Of a DNA stretch of 52,452 bases, positions 17,693-25,982 are shown one piece after another. How positions within the stretch are numbered: position 1 is the first letter of the stretch; every line of letters starts with the position of its first letter. Made by a program: the position numbers and the translations under genes. Below the pieces are notes generated by a model. It did not search any database. It was not told the origin of the DNA and was given only the letters and a program-made list of their open reading frames with translations. The stretch is from Fusibacter sp. 3D3 (GTDB lineage: Bacteria > Bacillota > Clostridia > Peptostreptococcales > Acidaminobacteraceae), in the NCBI RefSeq assembly GCF_001748365.1, contig NZ_BDHH01000011.1, positions 117,677 to 170,128 on the forward strand, read 5' to 3'.

Positions 17693-17902
17693 AATGAAAT
17701 CATAGAATATATGATGTCAGCCGTTCAATCACAAGGTGGCAAAGCAGCCTTTTTTATGATTGGGGCCTCACCTGTTGAAGAGGGCGGCATGGGTCATCAT
17801 ACTTCAAACTTTGATTTTAGAGAAGAGGCGCTACTGGAAAGCGTCAAAGTCTTTACAGGCGTTGTTTTAAATCTATTATCGAAAGGATCGTTATATGGAT
17901 AA
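17693..17902 (+). pseudogene. C-terminal remnant of abgA (aminobenzoyl-glutamate hydrolase subunit A)
   Basis: An open frame of about 69 codons whose product (YMMSAVQSQGGKAAFFMIGA, then GHHTSNFDFREEALL) matches the last part of M20 amidohydrolases of the AbgA type, including the HH-x-FDFDE-like metal-ligand tail. The first roughly 370 residues are absent, a TAA precedes the fragment at 17690-17692, and there is no ribosome site at the internal ATG. The end overlaps the following abgB-like gene by 8 bases, exactly as an intact abgA-abgB pair would. It is therefore a 5'-deleted gene, not a small novel one. Confidence 0.7.
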
Positions 17903-19325
17903 AGTGGACTGGATATCTCATTTTATTGAATCAAGATCGGCTGAATTTATGGATATTCAAAATAAAATTTGGGATTATGCGGAGATTAGATTCAAAGAAA
18001 TAGAGTCGGCAGTACTCTTGATGAAAATCCTTGAAGAAAATGCTTTCACAGTGGAAAAACCAGTGGCGTATTTACAGACTGCTTTTAAGGCGTCTTTTGG
18101 ACACGGCAAACCAATCATTGGTTTATTGGCAGAGTATGATGCACTGTCGGGTTTAAGTCAATGTGCGGATGAAAGGGTGCCTTTAAAACGAAAGGGGCAT
18201 GATAATGGGCACGGCTGTGGTCATCATGCTTTAGGAACGGCCGTGATCGCTTCAGCAATTGCACTTAAAGCTTATATGGAGGCGCATCACCTTTCAGGAC
18301 AAGTTGTTGTTTTGGGGTGCCCAGGTGAAGAAGGGGGTTCTGGCAAGACTTTTATGGCAAGGGAAGGTGTCTTTAACGCGCTTGATGTGGCTTTAACATG
18401 GCATCCCATGACACATAATGCTATATTTGGATCAGAAACACTTGCGAATTGCCAGGTCTATTTTAAATTTAAAGGGATTAGCGCTCATGCAGCCGCTTCG
18501 CCACATCTTGGCCGCAGTGCACTGGATGCTGTGGAACTTATGAATGTGGGTACCAATTTTTTGAGAGAACATATGCCTCTAGAGGCTAGGGTTCACTATG
18601 CGATTACAGACACGGGTGGGCGATCGCCCAATGTTGTTCAAGCAGAAGCAGAAGTGCTCTACTTGATCAGAGCGCCGAAAATTTCAGATGTCAATGTGCT
18701 GTATGAAAGGGTGTGTGACATCGCTCAAGGTGCCGCTTTAATGACGGGGACTCAAGTTGAAAGGACATTTGATAAAGCTTGTTCCAATTATATACCAAAC
18801 CAAACTTTGGGAAAACTTATTGCAGCGCAAATGCAATTACCTAAATTCAAAGAGGCAGATTATGAGAGCGCTGCTCGTATTCGAGAGACTTTTACATCAG
18901 AAGAGGTTGATAACGATCTTGACATGATGGAAGGCCTCGCGGGTGAGATGCCGCCTGAGCTTAGAAAAGCTTACAAGCAGAAAGTACTTGCCGATGTTGC
19001 ATTACCCTATAGTGCAAAGCAAACTAGACTCTATGGGTCAACGGATGTCGGTGATGTGAGCTGGATTGTGCCAACGGCTCAGTTTTATACAGCAAGTGCA
19101 GCGATTGGCACAGCGATGCACACTTGGCAGATGGTCTCTCAAGGTAAAACGGCCACAGCGCATGCAGGAATGATCGCCGCCGCTAAAACTTTAGCACTTA
19201 CGGGGATCTGTTTATTGGAAGATACGGATCATATTATGCGCGCAAAAGAAGAACACCTAGAAACTTTACAGGGGAAGGTCTATGTTTGCCCTATTCCAAA
19301 TGACGTTTATCCTAAAATACCGTGA
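17895..19325 (+). CDS. abgB: M20 amidohydrolase, AbgB-like (p-aminobenzoyl-glutamate hydrolase subunit B)
   Basis: A 476-residue zinc peptidase of family M20. Motifs: GLLAEYDALSGLSQ (about 76-89), NGHGCGHHALGTA (metal site, about 105-117), CPGEEGGSGK (catalytic and ligand Glu), and a dimerisation lid containing GISAHAAASPHLGRSALDA. The C-terminal GSTDVGDVSW and AMHTWQ contain further ligands. In E. coli AbgB pairs with AbgA to cleave the folate breakdown product p-aminobenzoyl-glutamate; AbgB-like proteins also act alone on other amide-linked amino acids. Here its usual partner survives only as a tail directly upstream. GAAAGG at good spacing before the ATG supports this start. Confidence 0.8.
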   Translation: MDKVDWISHFIESRSAEFMDIQNKIWDYAEIRFKEIESAVLLMKILEENAFTVEKPVAYLQTAFKASFGHGKPIIGLLAEYDALSGLSQCADERVPLKRKGHDNGHGCGHHALGTAVIASAIALKAYMEAHHLSGQVVVLGCPGEEGGSGKTFMAREGVFNALDVALTWHPMTHNAIFGSETLANCQVYFKFKGISAHAAASPHLGRSALDAVELMNVGTNFLREHMPLEARVHYAITDTGGRSPNVVQAEAEVLYLIRAPKISDVNVLYERVCDIAQGAALMTGTQVERTFDKACSNYIPNQTLGKLIAAQMQLPKFKEADYESAARIRETFTSEEVDNDLDMMEGLAGEMPPELRKAYKQKVLADVALPYSAKQTRLYGSTDVGDVSWIVPTAQFYTASAAIGTAMHTWQMVSQGKTATAHAGMIAAAKTLALTGICLLEDTDHIMRAKEEHLETLQGKVYVCPIPNDVYPKIP

Positions 19326-19489
19326 TAAATCGGTGTGATGTGGTCGTAGCAAGTGGGCTACAAATGTTCTGAAATCTATACTTTTTGAAACAGAACTCAA
19401 TATGTGCTTCTGTGGCGGACATGCAAAGGGTAGTGGTTCTGACAAAATCTTAATAAATGAGAATTATCAGAAAAAAACGTTTTAAAGTG

Positions 19490-19518
19490 TTGACACAACC
19501 CTTAAATATGTTTATAAT
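19490..19518 (+). promoter_or_regulatory. Strong sigma-A promoter of the ilv operon
   Basis: Perfect TTGACA, 17-base spacer, perfect TATAAT, placed just before the T-box leader. Confidence 0.9.
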
Positions 19519-19544
19519 CAATTTCAATATCAACTAAAACACTG

Positions 19545-19880
19545 ATAAAGATAACGACGGAGAACGATTCTTAAAAACACTGTTCAAAGCGAGCTACAGA
19601 GGGTGCAAGTGTAGCAACAGACTTAAGATGAAAATCACTCCCGAATTGATGATTCGACAATGTAGATGATTCCGGTAGTCACCGTTATAAGACTAAAGTT
19701 CGTTGAATTTTTTTATAAGCAGCATTGGATGGGTGAAAATCTATTCAAGGCTTGAAAATAATAAAAAAGTGAGATCGACTTGATGAGAGCAGTTTGCTAA
19801 ACTGAAATTGGGTGGTACCGCGGATAATAATTCGTCCCTATAAACAATCGTATGAGATTGTTTATAGGGACTTTTTTATA
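19545..19880 (+). ncRNA. T-box leader, isoleucine-specific
   Basis: Senses uncharged tRNA and controls read-through into the ilv genes. Stem I closes with CGATTC (19565-19570) and GAATTG (19643-19648). Its apical part is AGCGAGCTACAGAGGGTGC with the paired TGTAGC after it. The specifier position in TGAAAATCACTCCC reads ATC, an isoleucine codon, at 19634-19636. The T-box bulge is in GGGTGGTACCGCGG, where TGGT (19813-19816) would pair with the ACCA end of a tRNA with discriminator A, as in tRNA-Ile. The competing terminator has 16-base arms at 19834-19849 and 19856-19871 followed by T6. Confidence 0.93.
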
Positions 19881-20001
19881 TAGATCATTCGTTTTCGTCC
19901 AGCGTAGTGCAGGCATGTTGAACCTGCTGTAAGTGGTTAGACGGACAATGATTATACAAAAAAGACGTTGGTCACAGGCAATTTTGGAAGGAGTGAGGAT
20001 T

Positions 20002-20244
20002 ATGCTAAGAAAGATTTATGCAAGTACGGATTACGGGGTGCATTCACTGATTAAGGTTGTAGCAACGCTTAGAAGAAAAGAGTTTGACGTAGTGGGTGTC
20101 AACATGAATTGTTTCGATGAGGACCGTGCAGACATATGCATAACCTTGAGAGAAAAGGAAAAACTCAATGCTGAATATGCAAAATATCAGCTTGAAAAAA
20201 TTATAGATATTCAAAACATTACAATTGACGGAGGAGAAAACTAA
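20002..20244 (+). CDS. ACT-domain protein, likely acetolactate synthase regulatory subunit
   Basis: An 80-residue single ACT-type domain (beginning [20 protein letters not shown]), the size of IlvM-class small subunits and much shorter than the two-domain IlvN/IlvH. It likely binds a branched-chain amino acid and tunes acetolactate synthase (IlvB, last gene of the operon). The frame is open further upstream, but the ATG at 20002 with AAGGAG eight bases before it is the sensible start. The stop overlaps the ilvC start by one base (TAATG). First gene after the T-box. Sequence similarity to known IlvN is modest, so the role rests largely on context. Confidence 0.7.
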   Translation: MLRKIYASTDYGVHSLIKVVATLRRKEFDVVGVNMNCFDEDRADICITLREKEKLNAEYAKYQLEKIIDIQNITIDGGEN

Positions 20245-21233
20245 TGAAAGTTTACTACAAAGAGGATGTAACAACTCAGCACTTACAAGGTAAAAAAGTA
20301 GCAGTAATCGGATTCGGTTCACAAGGACATGCGCACGCACTCAACATGAAAGAATCAGGCATAGATGTATGTGTAGGTTTATATGAAGGCAGTCCATCAA
20401 AAGCAAAAGCTGAGGCAGGTGGTCTTGAAGTATTCACAGTGGCAGAAGCTGTTAAGAAATCGGATGTGATCATGATTTTGCTTCCAGATGAAAAACAGAG
20501 AATGGTATACGAAGCAGAAATTAAACCCAATTTAGCAGAAGGAAAAGCTTTGGCTTTTGCACATGGTTTCAATATTCACTTTACTCAAATTCATCCGCCT
20601 AAAAATATTGATGTATTTATGGTAGCACCTAAAGGTCCTGGACATTTGGTAAGAAGAGTTTATCAAGAGGGCAAAGGCGTTCCTAACTTATTTGCCGTTT
20701 ATCAAGATTATACTGGAAATGCACGTGACTTGGCACTTGAGTATGCCAATGCAATTGGAGGCACAAGAGCAGGCGTTATCGAAACGACATTCCAAGAGGA
20801 AACAGAAACAGATTTATTTGGTGAGCAAGCTGTTCTTTGCGGGGGCTTAACTTCACTGATCAAAGCAGGTTTCGAGACTTTAACTGAAGCAGGCTATCAA
20901 CCAGAAGTTGCCTATTTTGAGTGTCTTCATGAGATGAAACTCATCGTAGATTTACTTTATGAAGGCGGCTTCGAGAAGATGAGATATTCTGTAAGTGATA
21001 CAGCAGAATATGGCGATTATGCAATTGGTAACAGAATTGTAACCGCTGAAACTAAAGCGGAAATGAAAAAAGTACTTAGTGAAATTCAAACCGGTAAATT
21101 TGCTCAAGAGTTCTTGCTTGAAAATCAACTTAATAGACCGATGTTCAACCGCGTTAAAGCACTTGAGCTTGAGCATCCAATTGTTGAAGTGGGCAAAAGA
21201 TTAAGAGGCATGATGTCTTGGATTAAAGAATAG
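20244..21233 (+). CDS. ilvC: Ketol-acid reductoisomerase
   Basis: Second common step of valine and isoleucine synthesis: isomerises and reduces acetolactate or acetohydroxybutyrate. Class I (short) form, 329 residues. Rossmann motif [14 protein letters not shown] at 23-36. Metal-binding acids are in the C-terminal domain, with [11 protein letters not shown] and [11 protein letters not shown] as landmarks. The loop that contacts the 2'-phosphate of NADPH reads LYEGSPSK (46-53): Tyr47 and Glu48 stand where NADPH enzymes usually have Arg/Lys, which hints at NADH or dual cofactor use. Translationally coupled to the ACT gene; GGAGG before the ATG. Confidence 0.95.
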   Translation: MKVYYKEDVTTQHLQGKKVAVIGFGSQGHAHALNMKESGIDVCVGLYEGSPSKAKAEAGGLEVFTVAEAVKKSDVIMILLPDEKQRMVYEAEIKPNLAEGKALAFAHGFNIHFTQIHPPKNIDVFMVAPKGPGHLVRRVYQEGKGVPNLFAVYQDYTGNARDLALEYANAIGGTRAGVIETTFQEETETDLFGEQAVLCGGLTSLIKAGFETLTEAGYQPEVAYFECLHEMKLIVDLLYEGGFEKMRYSVSDTAEYGDYAIGNRIVTAETKAEMKKVLSEIQTGKFAQEFLLENQLNRPMFNRVKALELEHPIVEVGKRLRGMMSWIKE

Positions 21234-21291
21234 ACCAAATGCTTTATAGAGACAGTCTATAAGAACTGCTACAGATTTGAGAGGGAGATCA

Positions 21292-23025
21292 ATGAAAACA
21301 TTCAATTATAAATCAGATAAATACACAAGTGCCAATATTGTGAACGGTGTGGAAAAGACCCCCCATCGTTCGCTTTTAAAAGCACTTGGACTTTCAAATA
21401 GCGATATGAAAAAGCCCTTTGTGGCCGTGGTGAATTCGTATAACGAAATCGTGCCTGGACATGTGGAACTCAAACGTGTGGTGGATGCCGTTAAGAAGGG
21501 TATCCTAATGGCAGGGGGATTGCCTTTTGAAATTCCAGCGATAGCCGTGTGTGATGGGATTGCCATGAACCATGAAGGCATGAAGTATTCACTTGCTTCA
21601 AGGGAGCTCATCGCAGATAGTATTGAGATCATGGTAAAGGCACATGCTTTTGACGGCATCGTCTTTATTCCGAATTGTGATAAGACTGTACCAGGGATGC
21701 TCATGGCAGCCGCTCGAATCGATAGACCTTCTATCTTTGTCAGTGGGGGGCCAATGCTTGCAGGTAAATTTTCAGGCACGATAGATACACTAAGCGAAAT
21801 TAGAAAAGGTGCCATCAACACGGCGATTGATCTCACAACGGCTTTTGAAGCTGTGGGTGCCTATCAAAATAACAAGATTGATCTGGATGTACTTGAAGAA
21901 ATTGAGGATTCGGCATGTCCAACTTGTGGCTCGTGTTCAGGGATGTTCACAGCGAATTCGATGAACTGTATCACAGAAGTTTTGGGGCTTGCCTTATCTG
22001 GAAATGGAACGATCCCAGCGGTTTATCAAGACCGTGTCAGGTTGGCAAAAGAGACGGGTGAACGCATCGTTGAACTGATTGAAATGGACTTAAAACCGAG
22101 AGATATCGTCACAGCAGAGGCTCTTAAAAATGCACTGACTGTGGACATGGCACTTGGATGTTCTACGAATACGATTTTACATTTAACAGCGATTGCTAGT
22201 GAACTCGAACTGCCTATTGGTCTTTCGGATTTTGATGCCGTATGTGAGAAGACACCAAACCTTTGTAAACTCAGTCCAGCTGGACCTTGGCATATTCAAG
22301 ATTTACATGAAGATGGCGGCATAGATGCGGTGATGAAAGAACTTTCAAAGGCAAATCTTTTAGATCTTAATGTTAAGACGGTTTCAGAAGGCGTGCTTTT
22401 AAGTGTTAAACTAAAGGCTGCTCATCGAAAATCAAAAGGTGTGATTGCTTCAATAGAGTCTCCTTATAGCCCAACAGGGGGCTTAAAAGTTTTAAAGGGA
22501 TCTTTGGCACCTAATGGGGCTGTGGTTAAGAAATCAGCAGTTTCAGAAAAAATGCTTAAAAATATTGGCAAAGCCAGAGTATTTGAATCAGAAGAAGCCG
22601 CAACAGAGGCGATTTTAAAAAGACAAATCGTTGCGGGTGATGTGGTGGTTATACGTTATGAAGGCCCTAAAGGTGGACCGGGAATGCGTGAAATGTTGAC
22701 ACCTACTTCTGCGCTTTCAGGGATGGGGCTTGATGAAGCCGTATCGCTTATAACCGATGGCAGATTCTCTGGAGGTACAAGAGGTGCTGCTATTGGACAC
22801 GTTTCACCAGAAGCCTATGAAGGCGGTGTGATTGGACTTGTCAAAGAGGGCGATCTGATTGAAATCAATATACCAGAAGGCATCTTGAACTTACAAGTTT
22901 CAGATGCGGAGCTTGAAATCAGACGATCAACACATCAAATTTTAGAAAAACCAATAAAAGGCTATTTAACACGCTACCGTCAATCTGTGACATCTGCAGA
23001 TCAAGGTGCGATCAGCAAAAAGTAG
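21292..23025 (+). CDS. ilvD: Dihydroxy-acid dehydratase
   Basis: Third common step of branched-chain amino acid synthesis; iron-sulfur dehydratase. Cluster cysteines lie in [12 protein letters not shown] and [17 protein letters not shown], with a further cysteine in [10 protein letters not shown]. The C-terminal half has the [11 protein letters not shown] and [11 protein letters not shown] motifs. A frame-extending TTG lies at 21277, but the ATG at 21292 with GAGGGAG before it is taken as the start (577 residues). It follows ilvC by 58 bases in the T-box-controlled operon. Confidence 0.95.
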   Translation: MKTFNYKSDKYTSANIVNGVEKTPHRSLLKALGLSNSDMKKPFVAVVNSYNEIVPGHVELKRVVDAVKKGILMAGGLPFEIPAIAVCDGIAMNHEGMKYSLASRELIADSIEIMVKAHAFDGIVFIPNCDKTVPGMLMAAARIDRPSIFVSGGPMLAGKFSGTIDTLSEIRKGAINTAIDLTTAFEAVGAYQNNKIDLDVLEEIEDSACPTCGSCSGMFTANSMNCITEVLGLALSGNGTIPAVYQDRVRLAKETGERIVELIEMDLKPRDIVTAEALKNALTVDMALGCSTNTILHLTAIASELELPIGLSDFDAVCEKTPNLCKLSPAGPWHIQDLHEDGGIDAVMKELSKANLLDLNVKTVSEGVLLSVKLKAAHRKSKGVIASIESPYSPTGGLKVLKGSLAPNGAVVKKSAVSEKMLKNIGKARVFESEEAATEAILKRQIVAGDVVVIRYEGPKGGPGMREMLTPTSALSGMGLDEAVSLITDGRFSGGTRGAAIGHVSPEAYEGGVIGLVKEGDLIEINIPEGILNLQVSDAELEIRRSTHQILEKPIKGYLTRYRQSVTSADQGAISKK

Positions 23026-23058
23026 AAATATGTATAATAGATAAAGGAGTAAGAGTAT

Positions 23059-24723
23059 ATGCTAAAAAATGGCGCCCAGATATTACTAGATTTATTACAT
23101 GAAAGTGGTATTGATACAATCTTCGGATACCCGGGCGGCGCTGTGATTCCCTTGTATCACGAACTCGGTGTACAATACGATCGCTTTACTCATATTAGAA
23201 CTTCACACGAGCAGGGCGCAGTGCATGCTGCAGATGGTTATGCGCGCTCTACAGGAAAGCTAGGCGTTTGCTTTGCAACTTCTGGCCCCGGCGTTACTAA
23301 TACGGTAACGGGTATAGCGACTGCATATCTAGACTCGTCACCGCTGCTTGTGATCTCGGGTCAAGTGCCAACAGCATTGCTCGGGAAGGACTCCTTTCAA
23401 GAAATTGATATCACAGGCATGTGCATGTCGATCACTAAATATTCCGTTCTGGTAAGAAAACTTGAAGACCTTGAAAAGATTATCCGAAAAGCGATTAAAA
23501 TTGCAACGACTGGAAGACCAGGACCTGTTTTGATAGACATTCCGAAGGATTTGTTTATCAAAGAAATTGAGTTTCCGAGGTACCCAGAGTATGAATACAA
23601 GATGAGCCAACCAGAAATTGATGAGGAAAAGGTCAAATATGCGTGTACGCTTATTAATCAATCTGAAAGACCTATCGTTTATGCAGGTGGAGGAATTCGA
23701 ATTGCCAATGCGCATGAGAAGCTCCGAAGCTTTTGTATAGATAAAGAAATCCCAGTGGTAAATACACTGATGAGCTTAGGGACATTTCCAAGAACACATG
23801 AACTCTCTCTTGGCATGGTGGGGATGCACGGTTACCCAGAAGCCAATATGGCCATTACAAAATCGGACTTGATTATCGCCATCGGTGCAAGATTTAGCGA
23901 TCGTGTGATTGGGAACCCTAAGGATTTCGCAGAAAATGCTAAAGTCATCCATGTGGACTTTGACCTTACTGAATTCAGTAAAAATATCGATGCAGATGTG
24001 GATATCTGTGGCGATCTCAATACAATTTTAGAAGCGTTTAATCAAAATGTTGAAGAAAGGCATCGGGGACCGTGGCTGAAGGAAATTAAGGCTTACTGTG
24101 TTGAACAACAGATTTCTGAAACCATGGGAGAGGGTTTACCACCCAAGGATATCATAGAAACGGTTCACGAGAGTCTTGGTGAAACCAGTATTATTGCCAC
24201 CGATGTCGGACAACATCAAATGTGGACTGCTCAGTACTTTAAGTTCCAAAATCAGCGTCAATTTATCACTTCAGGTGGTCTTGGCACAATGGGCTTCGGA
24301 CTTGGGGCTGCAATCGGTTCGAAAATGGGGAATCCTGATAAACACGTGGTTTTAATCACTGGTGATGGGAGCTTTAGGATGAACAACAACGAACTTGCCA
24401 CTGTGGTGGATTACAACATCCCCATGCTCATCATTTTATTTAACAACAGTGTGCTTGGAATGGTCAGACAATGGCAGAAGTTATTTCAAGATGGCAGATA
24501 TGCAGAGACGACACTTCCAAGCAATATGGATTATTGTAAACTCGCCAGTGCTTATGGCATCGAGAGTGTCAAAGCGAGATCCATTTTTGAGCTCAAGCAA
24601 AGTGTTGAACGCTTTAAGAAAAGCGGAAAAGCGATGTTTATTGAATGTAAAATTAATAAAAATGAAGATGTCTATCCAATCGTGCCCCCTGGAAAATCAA
24701 TAGACCAGTATCTGACACGATAA
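23059..24723 (+). CDS. ilvB: Acetolactate synthase large (catalytic) subunit
   Basis: Condenses pyruvate with pyruvate or 2-ketobutyrate, using ThDP, Mg and FAD. A 554-residue protein with FGYPGGAVIPLYHEL at the N-terminus, catalytic Glu51 in TSHEQGAVHAADGYA, a central FAD/NAD-like domain, and the ThDP motif GDGSFRMNNNELATVVDYNI (about 435-454). MVRQWQ near 474 is characteristic of anabolic, not catabolic, acetolactate synthases. The pathway's first enzyme is placed last in the operon, with its likely ACT regulatory subunit first. AAAGGAG precedes the ATG. Confidence 0.95.
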   Translation: MLKNGAQILLDLLHESGIDTIFGYPGGAVIPLYHELGVQYDRFTHIRTSHEQGAVHAADGYARSTGKLGVCFATSGPGVTNTVTGIATAYLDSSPLLVISGQVPTALLGKDSFQEIDITGMCMSITKYSVLVRKLEDLEKIIRKAIKIATTGRPGPVLIDIPKDLFIKEIEFPRYPEYEYKMSQPEIDEEKVKYACTLINQSERPIVYAGGGIRIANAHEKLRSFCIDKEIPVVNTLMSLGTFPRTHELSLGMVGMHGYPEANMAITKSDLIIAIGARFSDRVIGNPKDFAENAKVIHVDFDLTEFSKNIDADVDICGDLNTILEAFNQNVEERHRGPWLKEIKAYCVEQQISETMGEGLPPKDIIETVHESLGETSIIATDVGQHQMWTAQYFKFQNQRQFITSGGLGTMGFGLGAAIGSKMGNPDKHVVLITGDGSFRMNNNELATVVDYNIPMLIILFNNSVLGMVRQWQKLFQDGRYAETTLPSNMDYCKLASAYGIESVKARSIFELKQSVERFKKSGKAMFIECKINKNEDVYPIVPPGKSIDQYLTR

Positions 24724-24785
24724 CTTTATTAAATCTCTATAGCCCAGCTATAGGTTTAAACTCCAATACTAGATATAAGGAAAAG

Positions 24786-24812
24786 AACTCACACAGGACA
24801 GTGGGTTTTTTT
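24786..24812 (+). terminator. Intrinsic terminator of the ilv operon
   Basis: A 7-bp stem AACTCAC / GTGGGTT (one G-U) followed by a T run broken once by C. Confidence 0.6.
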
Positions 24813-24955
24813 CCTTTTTTGGAGCAAAGTATTTTAAGCATACTATTTGAAACAGACGATATGTAAGGGTAGGGATCAATCCGATCGCTCGGTAGGTCAA
24901 TTACATACAAGAATTTATGTTCGATTTGTCATATGCTAGTTTTGAGGTGATGCAT

Positions 24956-25066
24956 ATGAAATGTGTAATGATTATTGATTTAGAATTGCCGCTTGGCATT
25001 CAGATGAACACAGCGGCTGCTCTTGGTATAAGTTTGGCGAGTGAGGTAGAAGGCGCTACACCTTAA
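24956..25066 (+). pseudogene. N-terminal remnant of a DUF2000 protein
   Basis: A 36-codon ORF (MKCVMIIDLELPLGIQMNTA, then AALGISLASEVEGATP) that matches the start of the DUF2000 family, whose members are about 135 residues. The frame stops where the family continues, and I could not find the rest in another frame before the next gene. GAGGTG precedes the ATG at usable distance, so a short peptide could still be made. Most likely a truncated gene. Confidence 0.55.
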
Positions 25067-25195
25067 AAGCTCAACTGGTACTTTAAACATAGTGGTTTAC
25101 TGGTGCTTTACTATACCAGATTGTTTTGTATAATGAGATTAAAACGAAAAGGTGTAGACTGTGTAAAGACTTTAACTAGACTGGGAGGGCTTAGG

Positions 25196-25864
25196 ATGAC
25201 ATCAATCAAAATAAAGAGCGAAAATGTGCAAATCGGTTTGTTGAGGATAAGAAATTTCAAACCAATAGGAGATCAGACGCATTTTAATACACTGGTCGAT
25301 CAGACAATTGTCAAGATCCATCAAGATTATGGTGCGTTGAGCCGTAAGCAATTGAAGCAGAAATCTCCAATAGACATGTTTGCAGAACACTATAAGCAAT
25401 ATGGATACAGTTACCCTGTGCTGGGGCAGCTAGAATCCTTTTTAAAGGGGGATAAACAACTAGAAGTCGATATCCCCCTTTTAAAAGTATTGCTGCTTAC
25501 GGAGCTAGAAAGCATGCTACTGATGGCTTGTCATGACATGACTGCGGTTAAAATGCCACTGACGTTAGAAAAGGGGGCCGCAGATGATGCGATTCACTAT
25601 GTGGGGATTAGCCATCGTGACCAAAAAATAAGTGAAAATGATTTTTATATCAGTGACGCGGAAGGTGTCATTTCAAGTATTTTAAAGGGACCTGATTATA
25701 GAACACGCGTTACCGAAAGTACACGGGATGCTCTCTTTGTGATTTATGGGCCTTATGAGGTAAACGCATTAGAGCTCAATATCCATCAGACACTTGATCA
25801 TCTTGAAAATCTTTTAAAGGCCTGTTCGCCTGAATGTATTATTGAAGAAAAAAGTGTCGTATAG
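25196..25864 (+). CDS. B3/B4 domain protein (PheT-like editing domain family)
   Basis: A 222-residue free-standing protein of the B3/4 family, related to the editing region of the phenylalanyl-tRNA synthetase beta chain. Landmarks: IGLLRIRNF at the start, ALSRKQLKQKSPIDMFAEHY in the middle, the L-L-L-T-E-L-x-S motif around 100, DAEGVISSILKGPDYRTRV, and DALFVIYGPYEVN near the end. Stand-alone members may clear mischarged tRNA or bind amino acids, but no function is established. The frame is open to 25103; the ATG at 25196 with GGGAGGG seven bases before it is the better start. No partner genes. Confidence 0.72.
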   Translation: MTSIKIKSENVQIGLLRIRNFKPIGDQTHFNTLVDQTIVKIHQDYGALSRKQLKQKSPIDMFAEHYKQYGYSYPVLGQLESFLKGDKQLEVDIPLLKVLLLTELESMLLMACHDMTAVKMPLTLEKGAADDAIHYVGISHRDQKISENDFYISDAEGVISSILKGPDYRTRVTESTRDALFVIYGPYEVNALELNIHQTLDHLENLLKACSPECIIEEKSVV

Positions 25865-25883
25865 AAAAAATTGATTTTTAGTA

Positions 25884-25982
25884 TTAGTGTGCATTAAACC
25901 ACTGGGCAGCTGCGGGCATAAAGAGCTCAGGCATCATAAAATAGCTGTTGTGAATATCGTCAATTTCTGCATGAAAACCCTT
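25884..25982 (-). pseudogene. C-terminal scrap of an alpha/beta-hydrolase-like gene, in frame behind cadA
   Basis: Directly after the cadA stop and in the same frame, 32 codons read KGFHAEIDDIHNSYFMMPEL then FMPAAAQWFNAH before a TAA. The string looks like the end of an alpha/beta hydrolase, where GFHAEID would carry the catalytic histidine. There is no start codon with a ribosome site and no upstream part, so this is what remains after a deletion ending at the cadA stop. Family call is tentative. Confidence 0.4.

Noticed and set aside
25103-25195. Longer N-terminus for the B3/4-domain protein
   Set aside because: The extension has no ribosome site and is not part of the family; ATG 25196 has an excellent one.
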